From NCBI RefSeq assembly GCF_015533855.1, contig NZ_AP024154.1:747001-811000 (forward strand): a DNA stretch of 64,000 bases, in the 5' to 3' direction. The notes beneath the pieces are model-generated. The model made no database searches. It saw only the letters and a list, made by a program, of their open reading frames with translations, and was not told the DNA's origin. The stretch comes from Echinicola sp. 20G. GTDB lineage: Bacteria > Bacteroidota > Bacteroidia > Cytophagales > Cyclobacteriaceae. Shown here piece after piece: positions 1-9,043 of the stretch (position 1 is its first letter; each line of letters opens with the position of its first letter). A program made the translations under genes and the position numbers.

Positions 1-1144
1 ATTTAAGCTGGGCATTGATCCATCTTTCAGGTATTTCACCACGTTGGGCAGTTTGGTAATCCTGATAACTACAAGGAATTATCGTATCCCTTTCAAACTT
101 CTCCTTGCTACCTTGCGGAACTTCCATCCACCACTTCCCGCTCAGTTTACTTTTATAGAAAATGATAGTGGACGGTTTAGAATCCAAAGACACAGTATAC
201 TTTGTATAATCATTGCTCTTAAAAGAAAGACTATCCTTCCTATGATAAAAGCCTTCAATAAAATACCAAACCATGGTAGCCATGACAGATGCTGTTTTAA
301 ACCTTTGATCATCAAACAAAGGTTGATAACCGTACAGCCCAACTGAACTGAGTTTTTCATTCATTCCAGCGAACCAGCATATCTGACAAGCTTCTTCAGC
401 TGTCAAGCCGAAGGGTTGTGCATCTGCAGCACCGGGAGCGTCAGCAGACTGAATAGAACATACATCAAAACTCAATAAGTCTGCATTTCTGATCAAAGGC
501 TCAATCTCCTTAAAGTTGTCCCTTAACTGACCCAACCTTACATGATCAAAATACAATTTTTCCATGACATTAACCAGATCATGATCAGTCAAAAAACTCT
601 GATAAGCCAACTGAGTATAGTTGAAAAGGAAATTAGGCTGGTGCAATATGATATCTTGAGAATGAATCTCATAAGGCGTCCCCTCATCTTCCATGTCAAC
701 TTTAGCGTCCACGGTCAACATACTTACCAACTTCTTCATTCCCTCATAAGAAAGGTATTGACCAAAATCGAGATCATGTGAGCCACCAATATAAATAGGT
801 AAAATCTGTTGCCTCATCAACTCTTCTCCTACCATTTGGATGCGTAAATAGGTCTCTTTAAGATCCATCCCATTTCTCAAATTCCCCAAGTCAGCAATCT
901 TATAATGCGACTGTCCCTTCTTTAATTTATATAGTTTCTTACGAACTTCATGCGCTGCTTGGTCTATCGTCTCATTCTCTTCCATCCCTCTGGATTCTTC
1001 TAAGCCAATGATCGCAATCTGAACACCCTGTAAATCAGGAAACAGTTCACCATGGTAATTAATGTGCTTAAAGAAAGTATTATGAGCATATTTTTTTTGG
1101 GTGATGCTCTCAGGTACAGGATCAAAGAATATATTAAAGTCCAT
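1..1144 (-). CDS. Arginase/formimidoylglutamase-family protein (3' end outside window)
   Basis: The minus-strand frame stays open from an ATG at 1144 to the window edge (381 codons seen). Ureohydrolases are Mn-dependent hydrolases of arginine, agmatine or formimidoylglutamate. The fold signatures are recognisable: GGSHD with His123, DAKVD at 146-150 and SFDVCS with Asp227, followed by APGAADAQPFGL. Two usual metal ligands are replaced: the His of DAHxD is Lys148 and the second Asp of the SxDxD motif is Cys229. The usual binuclear Mn site is therefore doubtful, and the enzyme may be inactive or altered. Family assignment is firm, substrate is not. A terminator separates it from nqrF upstream. 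An A8 run lies near the 5' end. The visible length is close to the usual family size, so few residues should be missing. Confidence 0.85.
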   Translation of the reverse strand, partial: MDFNIFFDPVPESITQKKYAHNTFFKHINYHGELFPDLQGVQIAIIGLEESRGMEENETIDQAAHEVRKKLYKLKKGQSHYKIADLGNLRNGMDLKETYLRIQMVGEELMRQQILPIYIGGSHDLDFGQYLSYEGMKKLVSMLTVDAKVDMEDEGTPYEIHSQDIILHQPNFLFNYTQLAYQSFLTDHDLVNVMEKLYFDHVRLGQLRDNFKEIEPLIRNADLLSFDVCSIQSADAPGAADAQPFGLTAEEACQICWFAGMNEKLSSVGLYGYQPLFDDQRFKTASVMATMVWYFIEGFYHRKDSLSFKSNDYTKYTVSLDSKPSTIIFYKSKLSGKWWMEVPQGSKEKFERDTIIPCSYQDYQTAQRGEIPERWINAQLK

Positions 1145-1270
1145 ATAAGGTTGTTTTGGAGGACTGAACCCTATTCCATCTTAATCGGGTGTCCAATCTC
1201 CCCTTGGAAATCTAAGGTGAATAATGTGCTAACTCAGTATTCAAAAATAAGCAAAAAAAATGAGGGTAAT

Positions 1271-1296
1271 AAAAAAGTCCTGCTTTTGCAGGACTC
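1271..1296 (-). terminator. Intrinsic terminator of nqrF
   Basis: An 8-bp perfect stem (1276-1283 with 1288-1295) has a 4-nt loop and is followed on the minus strand by a run of T. It lies 8 nt past the nqrF stop codon. Confidence 0.8.
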
Positions 1297-1303
1297 TTTT
1301 CGT

Positions 1304-2608
1304 TTAACCACCGAAGTCGTCAAATCTGATATTTTCTTTTGGAACACCCATGTCATCCAACAGCTTCAAAACAGCTGAGTTCATCAATGGAGGCCCACAA
1401 AGGTAGTATTCTACTTCATCTGGCTCAGGATGATCCTTCAAGTAGTTATCATAAAGTACTTGGTGGATAAATCCAACATAACCGTCACCTTCTCTGTCGT
1501 CCAATGACTTTTTGATCTTCCAATTATCTTCAGGAAGTGGCTCAGAGAGACCGATATTGAAATTGAAGTTAGGGAAATCTTTTTCGATATCTCTAAAGTG
1601 AGGAACATAGAATAGCTCCTTTTTAGAACGTCCACCGTACCAGTAAGAAACTTTTCTATCCGTTTTCTCCGTGTGGAACAAGTGGAAGATATGAGATCTC
1701 AATGGAGCCATACCTGCACCACCACCAATATAGATCATTTCTCTTTGGGTAGGGTTGATATGGAATTCACCATAAGGACCAGAAACAGTTACTTTATCTC
1801 CTTTCTTACGTGAGAACACATAAGAAGAACAAACGCCAGGATTAACATCCATCCATTTGTTATTGGCTCTATCCCAAGGCGGAGTAGCAATACGTATGGT
1901 CAACATTACAATGTTACCTTCAGCTGGGTGGTTGGCCATGGAGTAGGCTCTGAAAAGCTCTTCGTCATTTTTCATCACCAATGACCAAAGACCAAATTTA
2001 TCCCAGTCACTTTGGTACACATCAGCTGGGTGACCCAATTCTGGATGTGGAGTAATGTCAATATCTTTGAAGTTTACAGTAATCGCAGGAACGTCGATCT
2101 GGATATATCCACCGGATTCAAAATCCAAAGTCTCTCCTTCTGGAAGCTTCACCACAAATTCTTTGATGAATGTCGATACGTTATAGTTAGAGACTACTTC
2201 GCATTCCCACTTCTTGATACCGAAGATTTCTTCTGGAATGCGGATTCTCATATCCTGTTTTACTTTTACCTGGCATGAAAGCCTAACATTGCTTTGCTGC
2301 TCAGAACGGCTAAGGTGCCCAACTTCAGTTGGAAGGACCTCTCCTCCACCATCTTCTACCGTACATTTGCACATGGCACAAGTACCACCACCACCGCAAG
2401 CGGAAGGAAGGAAGATTTTCTTTGCACCAAGGGTAGAGAGTAAGGTGGAGCCTGCAGAAGCAGTAAGCGGATTAGCTTCATCTCCATTAATGATGATTTT
2501 CACATCTCCTGAAGCCACAAGCTTTGACTGGGCAAACAGTAGAATGAAAACAAGTAGCAAAATAATCAAAGTAAATGCTACAATTGAAGTAATGATTACT
2601 GAACTCAT
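1304..2608 (-). CDS. nqrF: Na+-translocating NADH:quinone reductase subunit F
   Basis: NqrF is the NADH-oxidising subunit of the Na+-pumping NQR complex of the inner membrane. It passes electrons from NADH through FAD to a 2Fe-2S cluster. The 434-residue protein has one N-terminal membrane helix (about 5-27) and a plant-type ferredoxin domain with cluster cysteines at 71, 77, 80 and 112 ([10 protein letters not shown]). The FAD motif RAYSMAN and the NAD-binding [11 protein letters not shown] follow, and it ends in the typical FDDFGG. It is slightly longer than the Vibrio protein (about 407). The other subunit genes nqrA-E are not next to it: accD lies upstream and an arginase-like gene downstream. 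A -7-like element lies about 60 nt upstream of the ATG. Confidence 0.95.
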   Translation of the reverse strand: MSSVIITSIVAFTLIILLLVFILLFAQSKLVASGDVKIIINGDEANPLTASAGSTLLSTLGAKKIFLPSACGGGGTCAMCKCTVEDGGGEVLPTEVGHLSRSEQQSNVRLSCQVKVKQDMRIRIPEEIFGIKKWECEVVSNYNVSTFIKEFVVKLPEGETLDFESGGYIQIDVPAITVNFKDIDITPHPELGHPADVYQSDWDKFGLWSLVMKNDEELFRAYSMANHPAEGNIVMLTIRIATPPWDRANNKWMDVNPGVCSSYVFSRKKGDKVTVSGPYGEFHINPTQREMIYIGGGAGMAPLRSHIFHLFHTEKTDRKVSYWYGGRSKKELFYVPHFRDIEKDFPNFNFNIGLSEPLPEDNWKIKKSLDDREGDGYVGFIHQVLYDNYLKDHPEPDEVEYYLCGPPLMNSAVLKLLDDMGVPKENIRFDDFGG

Positions 2609-2665
2609 TTAATAATGCTTTTTCTAGTTCTCTTTCAGTATATAAAGCGCCTCATTTGAGGAGTA

Positions 2666-2673
2666 CAAATATA
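2666..2673 (-). promoter_or_regulatory. Candidate -7 element for nqrF
   Basis: On the minus strand this reads TATATTTG, matching the Bacteroidota -7 consensus TAnnTTTG, 58-65 nt before the nqrF ATG. No clear -33 TTG box is visible at the expected spacing. Confidence 0.4.
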
Positions 2674-2738
2674 TTTATTATTCCCTAAAATCGACGACCG
2701 TTCGGGTAATTTTTAAACTTAATTACCGCTATAACTCA

Positions 2739-3581
2739 TTAGTTATTCAATAGGTTTAACAATGTAGTCAGCCTATTCTTTAATTGACGTCTGTCTACGA
2801 TAAAATCCAAAAAGCCATGCTCCTGAACAAATTCCGCACTTTGGAAACCTTTCGGAAGGTCCTTGCCAATGGTCTCACGAATAACCCTAGGTCCCGCAAA
2901 TCCAATCAGCGCTCCCGGTTCAGAGATATTAAAATCTCCCAACATCGCATAAGAAGCTGTCACCCCACCAGTTGTTGGATCAGTCAATAGTGAAATATAA
3001 GGGATTTTCGCTTCGTCCAACAAGGCTAATTTTGCAGAAGTTTTTGCCATTTGCATCAAGCTAAAACCTGCTTCCATCATCCTAGCACCTCCTGATTTGG
3101 ATATCATAAGGAAAGGCATCTTGTTCTTCAATGAATAATCAATGGCTCTTGCGATTTTCTCGCCAACAACAGACCCCATAGAACCACCAATAAAGCCAAA
3201 ATCCATACAAGCCACTACGATGTCCAATCCGTTCATTTTACCATGAGCGGAGCGTACAGCATCCTTGAGGCCAGTTTTACTGATTGTTGCTTCTATTCTG
3301 GAAGTATAAGGTTTGCTATCAACAAAGTTCAAGGGATCACCTGAAGTCATTTCAGCATCCAATTCCTCAAACTCATTGTTATCGAACAAAATCTCAAAGT
3401 ACTCCTTTGAGCCAATTTTTACATGAAAGTCATCATCTGGACAAACAAAAGCGTTGTTCTTCAACTCTCTTGTATGAATGATATTTCCTTTTGGAGTTTT
3501 GAACCAAAGACCGTCTGGCGCGTCTTTTTTCTCCTTTGTTGAGGTTTTGATTCCTGCGTCTTTTCTCTTAAACCAAGCCAT
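2739..3581 (-). CDS. accD: Acetyl-CoA carboxylase carboxyltransferase subunit beta
   Basis: AccD pairs with AccA to move the carboxyl group from biotin to acetyl-CoA, giving malonyl-CoA for fatty acid synthesis. The 280-residue protein has the crotonase-like carboxyltransferase core, with [24 protein letters not shown] and [18 protein letters not shown] in the expected order. The N-terminal zinc ribbon is eroded. The positions where the family has CPxC twice read TPKG (29-32) and CPDD (47-50), so only Cys47 remains. In E. coli AccD these cysteines bind zinc and the ribbon takes part in nucleic acid binding. The core looks intact, so the enzyme should still work. accA is not in the window. Confidence 0.95.
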   Translation of the reverse strand: MAWFKRKDAGIKTSTKEKKDAPDGLWFKTPKGNIIHTRELKNNAFVCPDDDFHVKIGSKEYFEILFDNNEFEELDAEMTSGDPLNFVDSKPYTSRIEATISKTGLKDAVRSAHGKMNGLDIVVACMDFGFIGGSMGSVVGEKIARAIDYSLKNKMPFLMISKSGGARMMEAGFSLMQMAKTSAKLALLDEAKIPYISLLTDPTTGGVTASYAMLGDFNISEPGALIGFAGPRVIRETIGKDLPKGFQSAEFVQEHGFLDFIVDRRQLKNRLTTLLNLLNN

Positions 3582-3622
3582 ATATAGTAGTTTTAAGGCT
3601 GAAAATTTCTTTTCAGGGACTA

Positions 3623-3630
3623 CAAATTTA
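3623..3630 (-). promoter_or_regulatory. Candidate -7 element for accD
   Basis: The minus strand reads TAAATTTG (TAnnTTTG) 42-49 nt upstream of the accD ATG. No convincing -33 box is seen. Confidence 0.4.
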
Positions 3631-3686
3631 TATGGAATATCCGTTAAATAAAATGAATTGTCGCTTTCTCGTATTTACCCATACAT

Positions 3687-4736
3687 TTAATCGCTCGATC
3701 CATCCTTCTCTTTGTCCATCAAAACCCTTGTTTTAGGCAATGAACTTGGGTATTTCTCTTGGATATAAATGATCATCTGCTCTCTAATAAAACATCTCAA
3801 ATCAAAAGCAGAAGGACTATCACGGGCACTCATCAGACACCTTAATTCAATTGTTGTTTCCTTTACGTCCGTTACTTGAAGTACTTGTACTTTGCCATCC
3901 CACAAATCCGTACTCTCCAATAGTTCCTTCAGTTTGTCCTTGAGATCAGAAATAGGTATGGTATGGTCAACATAGATAAAGACCGTCCCCCAAATGTCGG
4001 CGGTAGTTCTGGTCCAATTTTGAAAAGGATTCTCCAAAAAATAGTAAATAGGAAGTACCAATCGACGTTGGTCCCAAATACACACTACCACATAAGTTAA
4101 ATTTATCTCCTCAATCTTGCCCCACTCTCCTTCCACCACCACAACATCATCTATACGAATAGGCTGGGTAAATGCTATCTGAAACCCTGCCAACAAATTG
4201 GCAATGGACTTTTGGGCAGCTAAGCCAATGATGATACCAGCCACTCCTGCTGATGCCAGCAGGCCTTGTCCTATTTCTCTTGCTTGATCAAAACTCATTA
4301 AAATTGCTGCAGCGGCTATTATTATGATCACCACGGCCACTAGCTTTTGTACAAAACTAATTTGAGTGATCATCCTTCGTTCCTTTAGGTTATCCTGCTT
4401 GTCGAAGGACAAGTGTTCCACGAAGTAATACTTCAAGACATTGACAAACTCCAACAGTATCCACGAAAGATTGATGATAAAGAGAATTTTAAAAATTCTC
4501 ATCTCACTTAAAAACCTCCATTCTTCTGGAGAAACCTTAGGCTCAACAAAGGGAAAAAGCACAAAAAAAAGTCCCCACTTTACAGCTTGGGAAAACTTCT
4601 GAATAGCTTTCTCCCCGGAATGGGAATGAGGTTTAAACAAAAATTTTCTCAAAATTTTAAACACAAGCCATACTAACACATGGCTAATTACAAGTGCTGC
4701 AATCGTAATCAGGATAAATAATATCTTGTCATTCAT
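3687..4736 (-). CDS. MscS-family mechanosensitive ion channel
   Basis: A small-conductance mechanosensitive channel or relative, expected in the inner membrane to release solutes on hypo-osmotic shock. The 349-residue protein has hydrophobic segments at about 4-30, 54-66, 81-105 and 131-147. The pore helix follows at about 157-190 (GLLASAGVAGIIIGLAAQ, then SIANLLAGFQIAF). The conserved beta domain comes next, with QPIRIDDVVVVEGEWGKIEEI and a WDQRRLVLP stretch. The C-terminal domain is shorter and more variable. It is divergent from cstA across 212 bp and probably transcribed alone. Confidence 0.9.
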   Translation of the reverse strand: MNDKILFILITIAALVISHVLVWLVFKILRKFLFKPHSHSGEKAIQKFSQAVKWGLFFVLFPFVEPKVSPEEWRFLSEMRIFKILFIINLSWILLEFVNVLKYYFVEHLSFDKQDNLKERRMITQISFVQKLVAVVIIIIAAAAILMSFDQAREIGQGLLASAGVAGIIIGLAAQKSIANLLAGFQIAFTQPIRIDDVVVVEGEWGKIEEINLTYVVVCIWDQRRLVLPIYYFLENPFQNWTRTTADIWGTVFIYVDHTIPISDLKDKLKELLESTDLWDGKVQVLQVTDVKETTIELRCLMSARDSPSAFDLRCFIREQMIIYIQEKYPSSLPKTRVLMDKEKDGSSD

Positions 4737-4856
4737 TTGAATGGAGTTTAAGTGACCAATGAATAAGCAAGGTTTATTTTGAGTTTATCGCACTAGAGGG
4801 TAAGTCAAAAGGCTCTCTCCCATTAAGAAATATATGAAGAGGTCATATAGATTAAT

Positions 4857-4864
4857 TACATTTG
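4857..4864 (+). promoter_or_regulatory. Candidate -7 element for cstA
   Basis: TACATTTG matches TAnnTTTG, 85-92 nt upstream of the cstA ATG, in the AT-rich divergent region between the MscS gene and cstA. Confidence 0.35.
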
Positions 4865-4948
4865 TTAATTAACACCTAAAGCAAAAGTTTAAGTCTATAA
4901 TAACACTAGGTACGTTATAATATACAGACAAGTAATCTTAAATCCAAA

Positions 4949-6583
4949 ATGACACTAAGCCCACTACTCCTAATTGCTGGAGCCATATTGATAGCAGCCT
5001 ATTTTCTTTACGGTAAGTTTGTATTCAAAAAATTTGGAATAAATAATCAAAGGAAAACTCCTGCGCACAAGTTTAAGGATGGAGTAGACTACGTTCCCAG
5101 CAGACCAATTGTAGTACTCGGCCATCACTTTGCTTCCATCGCTGGGGCTGGCCCAATTGTAGGCCCAATCATAGCAGTAACCTTCGGATGGATTCCGGCA
5201 GTGATCTGGATATTGGTAGGTGGGATTTTCTTTGGGGCTGTCCATGACTTGGGGAGTATGGTCGCCTCCATTAGAAACGAAGGAAAGTCAATAGGAACCA
5301 TCATCAAAAACACCATTGGGCAAAAAGGAAAGCAACTATTCATGATCTTTAGCTTTTCAACCCTGATCCTTGTCATAGCCGTTTTTGCAGACATTATCGC
5401 CAAAACCTTTATTAATAATCCCGGTGTAGCTTCCGCTTCTATACTGTTTATTTTACTCGCTGTAGTTTTTGGATTTCTAAATAAAAGGATCGCCCACAAA
5501 AAAAGTTTGTTTACAATAGTATCCATTGTTGGAATCATTCTGATGTACTATTTTGTCTATTTAGGCACACAAATCCCTTTTGAACTTGATTACCAAATTT
5601 GGCTCTACCTATTATTGGCTTACGCCTTTATTGCCTCTGTCACACCTGTATCATTGCTCTTACAACCTCGGGATTACCTGAATAGCTTTTTGCTGTATGG
5701 GCTGATCATTTTAGCGGTAGTAGGGGTTTTGTATGCTAACCCGACCATTGAGATGGACACGCATGTTCATTTATCTTCAGAAAATTTAGGATATTTATTC
5801 CCTGTTCTTTTTGTCACCATTGCTTGCGGTGCCATTAGTGGTTTTCACTCCCTTGTTGCTTCAGGCACTACTTCAAAGCAAATTGACAAAGAAGAAGATG
5901 TAAAAATTGTAGGCTTTGGAGGAATGCTGATTGAATCATTTCTGGCCATCATTTCGGTTGGTGCTGTAATCATTCTAAGCCGTGAAGACTATACCAGTAG
6001 CCTTTCCGCTTTAGGGCCAGTCACCTTATTTTCTAATGGTTTGGGAAGTATGATGGCGAGCCTTGGCATATCGGAAAGTCTTGCCATTAGCTTTGTAGCA
6101 TTGACCGTTTCTGCCTTTGCCTTGACTACCCTTGACACTTGCACCAGATTAGCCAGGTTTACCCTTCAAGAATTTTTTGAAGGTATAGAGCAGCCAGTCG
6201 GAAAATCACTTTCCCAAAATAGGTTTATCAGCACTGGCATTGTGGTCATTCTATCTATTTTACTAATTCGCTCTGGAGGCTTTACTACGTTATGGCCTAT
6301 TTTCGGCTCAGCCAATCAGCTTTTGGCTGCACTAGCCTTATTGGCAGTAGCCGTCTGGCTAATCAAGACCAATGTCAACGCCACGTTTGTGATTATTCCT
6401 ATGTTCTTCATGTTTACAGTTACATTAACTTCCTTAGGTATATTTGCATGGAAAAATTTCCAAGATCAAGCCTATGTTCTTGCTATCATAGCCTCGGTGT
6501 TATTTATACTATCATTGGTATTGATCATCCTCGCCAAGAAAAGCCTTGAACAACGATCCCCCATAACACAACCCGGAAACTAA
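4949..6583 (+). CDS. cstA: CstA-family carbon starvation transporter
   Basis: An integral inner-membrane protein of the CstA family, whose studied members import peptides or pyruvate under carbon limitation. The N-terminal signature is present: PSRPIVVLGHHFASIAGAGP at about 50-69, then GAVHDLGSMVASIR. It is followed by about a dozen or more membrane helices and the C-terminal region with TTLDTCTRLARF and PIFGSANQLLAALAL. At 544 residues it is the short form, compared with about 700 for E. coli CstA. The substrate cannot be told from the sequence. It stands divergent from the MscS gene, and a bulged GC-containing hairpin followed by T residues comes just after its stop codon. Confidence 0.92.
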   Translation: MTLSPLLLIAGAILIAAYFLYGKFVFKKFGINNQRKTPAHKFKDGVDYVPSRPIVVLGHHFASIAGAGPIVGPIIAVTFGWIPAVIWILVGGIFFGAVHDLGSMVASIRNEGKSIGTIIKNTIGQKGKQLFMIFSFSTLILVIAVFADIIAKTFINNPGVASASILFILLAVVFGFLNKRIAHKKSLFTIVSIVGIILMYYFVYLGTQIPFELDYQIWLYLLLAYAFIASVTPVSLLLQPRDYLNSFLLYGLIILAVVGVLYANPTIEMDTHVHLSSENLGYLFPVLFVTIACGAISGFHSLVASGTTSKQIDKEEDVKIVGFGGMLIESFLAIISVGAVIILSREDYTSSLSALGPVTLFSNGLGSMMASLGISESLAISFVALTVSAFALTTLDTCTRLARFTLQEFFEGIEQPVGKSLSQNRFISTGIVVILSILLIRSGGFTTLWPIFGSANQLLAALALLAVAVWLIKTNVNATFVIIPMFFMFTVTLTSLGIFAWKNFQDQAYVLAIIASVLFILSLVLIILAKKSLEQRSPITQPGN

Positions 6584-6591
6584 ACTTATTC

Positions 6592-6623
6592 GCAAAATCG
6601 TTTTTGGCTGGCGTTTTGCTTTT
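6592..6623 (+). terminator. Possible terminator of cstA
   Basis: GCAAAA at 6592-6597, then a one-base bulge and CG, pairs with CGTTTTGC at 6612-6619. T residues follow. The stem is weak. Confidence 0.45.
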
Positions 6624-6666
6624 AACCAGATTATATTTATTTTAAATGAATTAATTTAGATTCAAA

Positions 6667-7461
6667 ATGCAAAATAAATTATTTGAAAAACATTACAGCC
6701 GTTTTACCAGTTCAATATTTCTACTGAGCCTAATATTCCTTGCCACCTCTTGTTTCAAAGATTCCGAAGTAGATGAGCGTTTAGAAAGTGTAAAGGCAGC
6801 CAAAAGATCCCCAGGTGTTTCTGCAAATGAAATATTATCTTCCTCGAAGTTTCAAAGCCTTGAATTGGAAATTCAATATATGGAAGGGTATCCCTTAAGT
6901 GAAACCACCATTACTCAAATTACAGATTGGCTAAATTCACTGATCAATAAGCCGCTTGGTATCACAGTAATAACTACATCCATACCTGCAGTAGGTCAAG
7001 AAGATTACAGCGTTACTGAGGTACGCGAAATAGAAGACAACAATAGAACGGCCTATAATGCTGGAGATAAATTGGGAATGTACATCCTTATCCTTGACGG
7101 CTATTTTGACGAAGACAGTGATACCGAAGCAAGTCTCGGATTTGCTCACAGAAACACCTCCATCGCTTTAATGGGCAAAAGAGTAAAGGAAAATTCTGGA
7201 AGCTTTGGAAGACCCAGCAAACCCAAACTAGAAACTACTGTCCTTGAGCATGAATTGGGTCATTTAATGGGTTTAGTAAATTTAGGGTCGGGAATGGTTA
7301 CCGACCATGAAGATGGAGAAAACCTCAAACATTGCGATAATGAAGACTGCTTGATGTACTGGGAAGTCGAAACGAGAAGTATATTTTCTTCAATGGACGA
7401 AGGGATTCCTACCTTAGATGAAAATTGCCTCAATGACCTCAAAGCCAATGGTGGCAAATAA
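6667..7461 (+). CDS. Archaemetzincin-like zinc metalloprotease lipoprotein
   Basis: A 264-residue predicted lipoprotein: the hydrophobic signal ends in LATSC with lipid-anchor Cys29. The catalytic segment HELGHLMGL begins at His195 (Glu196, His199, Gly202). It is followed after 19 residues by HCDNEDCLM (222-230), which matches the HCx4CxM part of the archaemetzincin motif. In archaemetzincins HExxHxxGxx and HCx4CxM are continuous, so this protein carries an insertion between the second and third zinc ligands. It resembles Bacteroidota proteins often labelled membrane metalloprotease. Peptidase activity at the cell envelope is inferred and the substrate is unknown. A bidirectional terminator follows the gene. 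Confidence 0.78.
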   Translation: MQNKLFEKHYSRFTSSIFLLSLIFLATSCFKDSEVDERLESVKAAKRSPGVSANEILSSSKFQSLELEIQYMEGYPLSETTITQITDWLNSLINKPLGITVITTSIPAVGQEDYSVTEVREIEDNNRTAYNAGDKLGMYILILDGYFDEDSDTEASLGFAHRNTSIALMGKRVKENSGSFGRPSKPKLETTVLEHELGHLMGLVNLGSGMVTDHEDGENLKHCDNEDCLMYWEVETRSIFSSMDEGIPTLDENCLNDLKANGGK

Positions 7462-7473
7462 TTTATTGATAAT

Positions 7474-7505
7474 AAAAAAGGGAGCTAAATTGAAGCTCCC
7501 TTTTC
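7474..7505. terminator. Bidirectional terminator
   Basis: A 7-bp stem, GGGAGCT (7480-7486) with AGCTCCC (7494-7500), is flanked by an A run on the left and a T run on the right. It serves the convergent metalloprotease and outer-membrane barrel genes. Confidence 0.8.
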
Positions 7506-7510
7506 TATCT

Positions 7511-8632
7511 CTACATGACATGAAAAGGTTCTGAAACCTTTTTCGATATCTTCCAGGCAAAACCTATATTAATCAGGTAATCTGCAAAAGCTGCATCCCC
7601 ATGCCTGTAATTATCCGGAGTAGACCCCTCTATATCCAAATAACTTCTTGTCCTATTTCTTTTTAAAGCGATGGGTACATTAATATTTACAGCAAATGCC
7701 CCTTTACCATAGTTGATACCTGGCTCAATAGATGTGACATAGCCTGGTCTTCTAAATCCATCACTTCCTCCAATCAGATCATACACAGGAATACACTCAT
7801 GGCGGCCTCCTAAATAAAAACTCAAGCCTGGCACGGAAGACACATATGTTGCCCCGGCTCTAATGGCATACTGGTCTGGAACAGAAAACTCAGTACCTCT
7901 GTTTCTTGCAGATTCCCCATTAGTCTCTCTTGGATTGGCCAAGTAAAAGAAACTTCCATTAAGAATAAAATGATGAGACAGCATTCTATAAGCCTGCAAT
8001 TCCAATGTGGCTCCAAAACCACCATCTCCTGGCTGGATAGACTGGTCCACAGTAAGCTCTAAAGTCTCATCTCTATTTTCTCCCTGATTGTAAAATGTAT
8101 CCGTGGCACCATAGTCACCTGTTGGAAATTTCATTCCCAAACCTATAGATAAGTTCCCTTTAGGGTTTTTCTCTGGATTCATCACCCAATAGGAAGCGCT
8201 CATTCTGACATCTCCCAAACCACTTGAAAACGTCTTGTGTATATCCCCCAAACCATTTGGAGGATTACCTCCATGCTCGTACATGGAAGAACGCTCATGG
8301 TATACCAATGGCAAAACCAAGGTTCCATACCACCGATCACTAATTCCATATGATACAGAAACATCAAAGAAATAGGAATCATTGATTACTTCCGTACCTT
8401 CTTCTACCCGATTGGTTTCCTCTTCTTCTCCCCTAAAGTGCCTAAACGAATGAAAATACCTAAAATTTCCATTTACCAGCCATTCTCCCTTAGGCAAGAA
8501 TGAATCAGAACCTACTTGGCCATTACACCCTGCAAAGCCTCGAATTGCAACACATCCCTGTGCATAAACTGAAGCAAATCCTATTACAGAAAAAATGAGT
8601 GTGAAAATCAGTGTGTAAATTTTTCTAATCAT
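7511..8632 (-). CDS. Predicted outer-membrane beta-barrel protein
   Basis: A 373-residue protein with a signal peptide ending about residue 24 (VYAQ). It then shows alternating hydrophobic/polar strands and many aromatic and glycine residues typical of outer-membrane barrels, for example YGISDRWYGTLVLPLVY and LSIGLGMKFPTGDYG. The mature N terminus carries two cysteines in GCVAIRGFAGCNG, possibly a disulfide. It resembles generic transporter or porin-like families of Bacteroidota, but no specific function can be given. The chain ends in FHVM, not the usual terminal Phe, so the last strand may end earlier. It converges on the metalloprotease gene. Confidence 0.65.
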   Translation of the reverse strand: MIRKIYTLIFTLIFSVIGFASVYAQGCVAIRGFAGCNGQVGSDSFLPKGEWLVNGNFRYFHSFRHFRGEEEETNRVEEGTEVINDSYFFDVSVSYGISDRWYGTLVLPLVYHERSSMYEHGGNPPNGLGDIHKTFSSGLGDVRMSASYWVMNPEKNPKGNLSIGLGMKFPTGDYGATDTFYNQGENRDETLELTVDQSIQPGDGGFGATLELQAYRMLSHHFILNGSFFYLANPRETNGESARNRGTEFSVPDQYAIRAGATYVSSVPGLSFYLGGRHECIPVYDLIGGSDGFRRPGYVTSIEPGINYGKGAFAVNINVPIALKRNRTRSYLDIEGSTPDNYRHGDAAFADYLINIGFAWKISKKVSEPFHVM

Positions 8633-8710
8633 ATCATGGGGTTTATTGTAAATATTGATTCGTAATAATTACGTATTATAATATATTTTAATCCAAAATC
8701 CTCCGATTTC

Positions 8711-8744
8711 AAAATAAAAAAAGAGCTCCATAAATGGAGCTCTT
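8711..8744 (-). terminator. Intrinsic terminator of the carB-DUF4834 operon
   Basis: A 10-bp perfect stem (8721-8730 with 8735-8744) has a 4-nt loop. On the minus strand it is followed by a T-rich run (complement of 8711-8720). It lies 25 nt past the DUF4834 stop codon. Confidence 0.85.
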
Positions 8745-8768
8745 TAAATAATTTATTGGGTATAGGAA

Positions 8769-9020
8769 TCAGTCTTTTACTTCCTCATAATCCACATATT
8801 CTCCGCCTCGAATATCCTTACTACTTCTTTCTTGATAATGCTTGGGTACATAGTCTACATGAATTTCTCCTTCATCTTTTGAGCTACGTTGTGCCCTTTC
8901 CTCTTCACGAGCAGCAGCTTTTACCTGCTGGGCAAATTGTCCCAACTTGGAACGAAGAAAATACCTAACAAGCTGGCCAAATAACCACCCAATACAAAGA
9001 ATTAATATTATATACTTCAA
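8769..9020 (-). CDS. DUF4834-family small membrane protein
   Basis: An 83-residue protein with one N-terminal membrane helix (about 2-22), then a basic amphipathic stretch (FLRSKLGQFAQQVKAAAR) and an acidic, tyrosine-containing tail. This matches the DUF4834 family of Bacteroidota, whose function is unknown. It starts 23 nt after the carB stop codon and is followed by a strong terminator, so it is very likely cotranscribed with carB. The helix and charged tail suggest an inner-membrane anchor facing the cytoplasm, which is inference only. Confidence 0.8.
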   Translation of the reverse strand: MKYIILILCIGWLFGQLVRYFLRSKLGQFAQQVKAAAREEERAQRSSKDEGEIHVDYVPKHYQERSSKDIRGGEYVDYEEVKD

Positions 9021-9043
9021 AGCGAATTTTATTTATATTCAAA

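Noticed and set aside
1092..1099. A8/T8 homopolymer near the 5' end of the arginase-family gene, as a phase-variation tract
   Set aside because: Eight bases is short, the gene type is not a surface antigen, and similar runs are common in this AT-rich genome.
5125..5538. 137-codon ORF antisense to cstA
   Set aside because: Frame shadow of a well-supported membrane protein gene; the hydrophobic content follows from the opposite strand.
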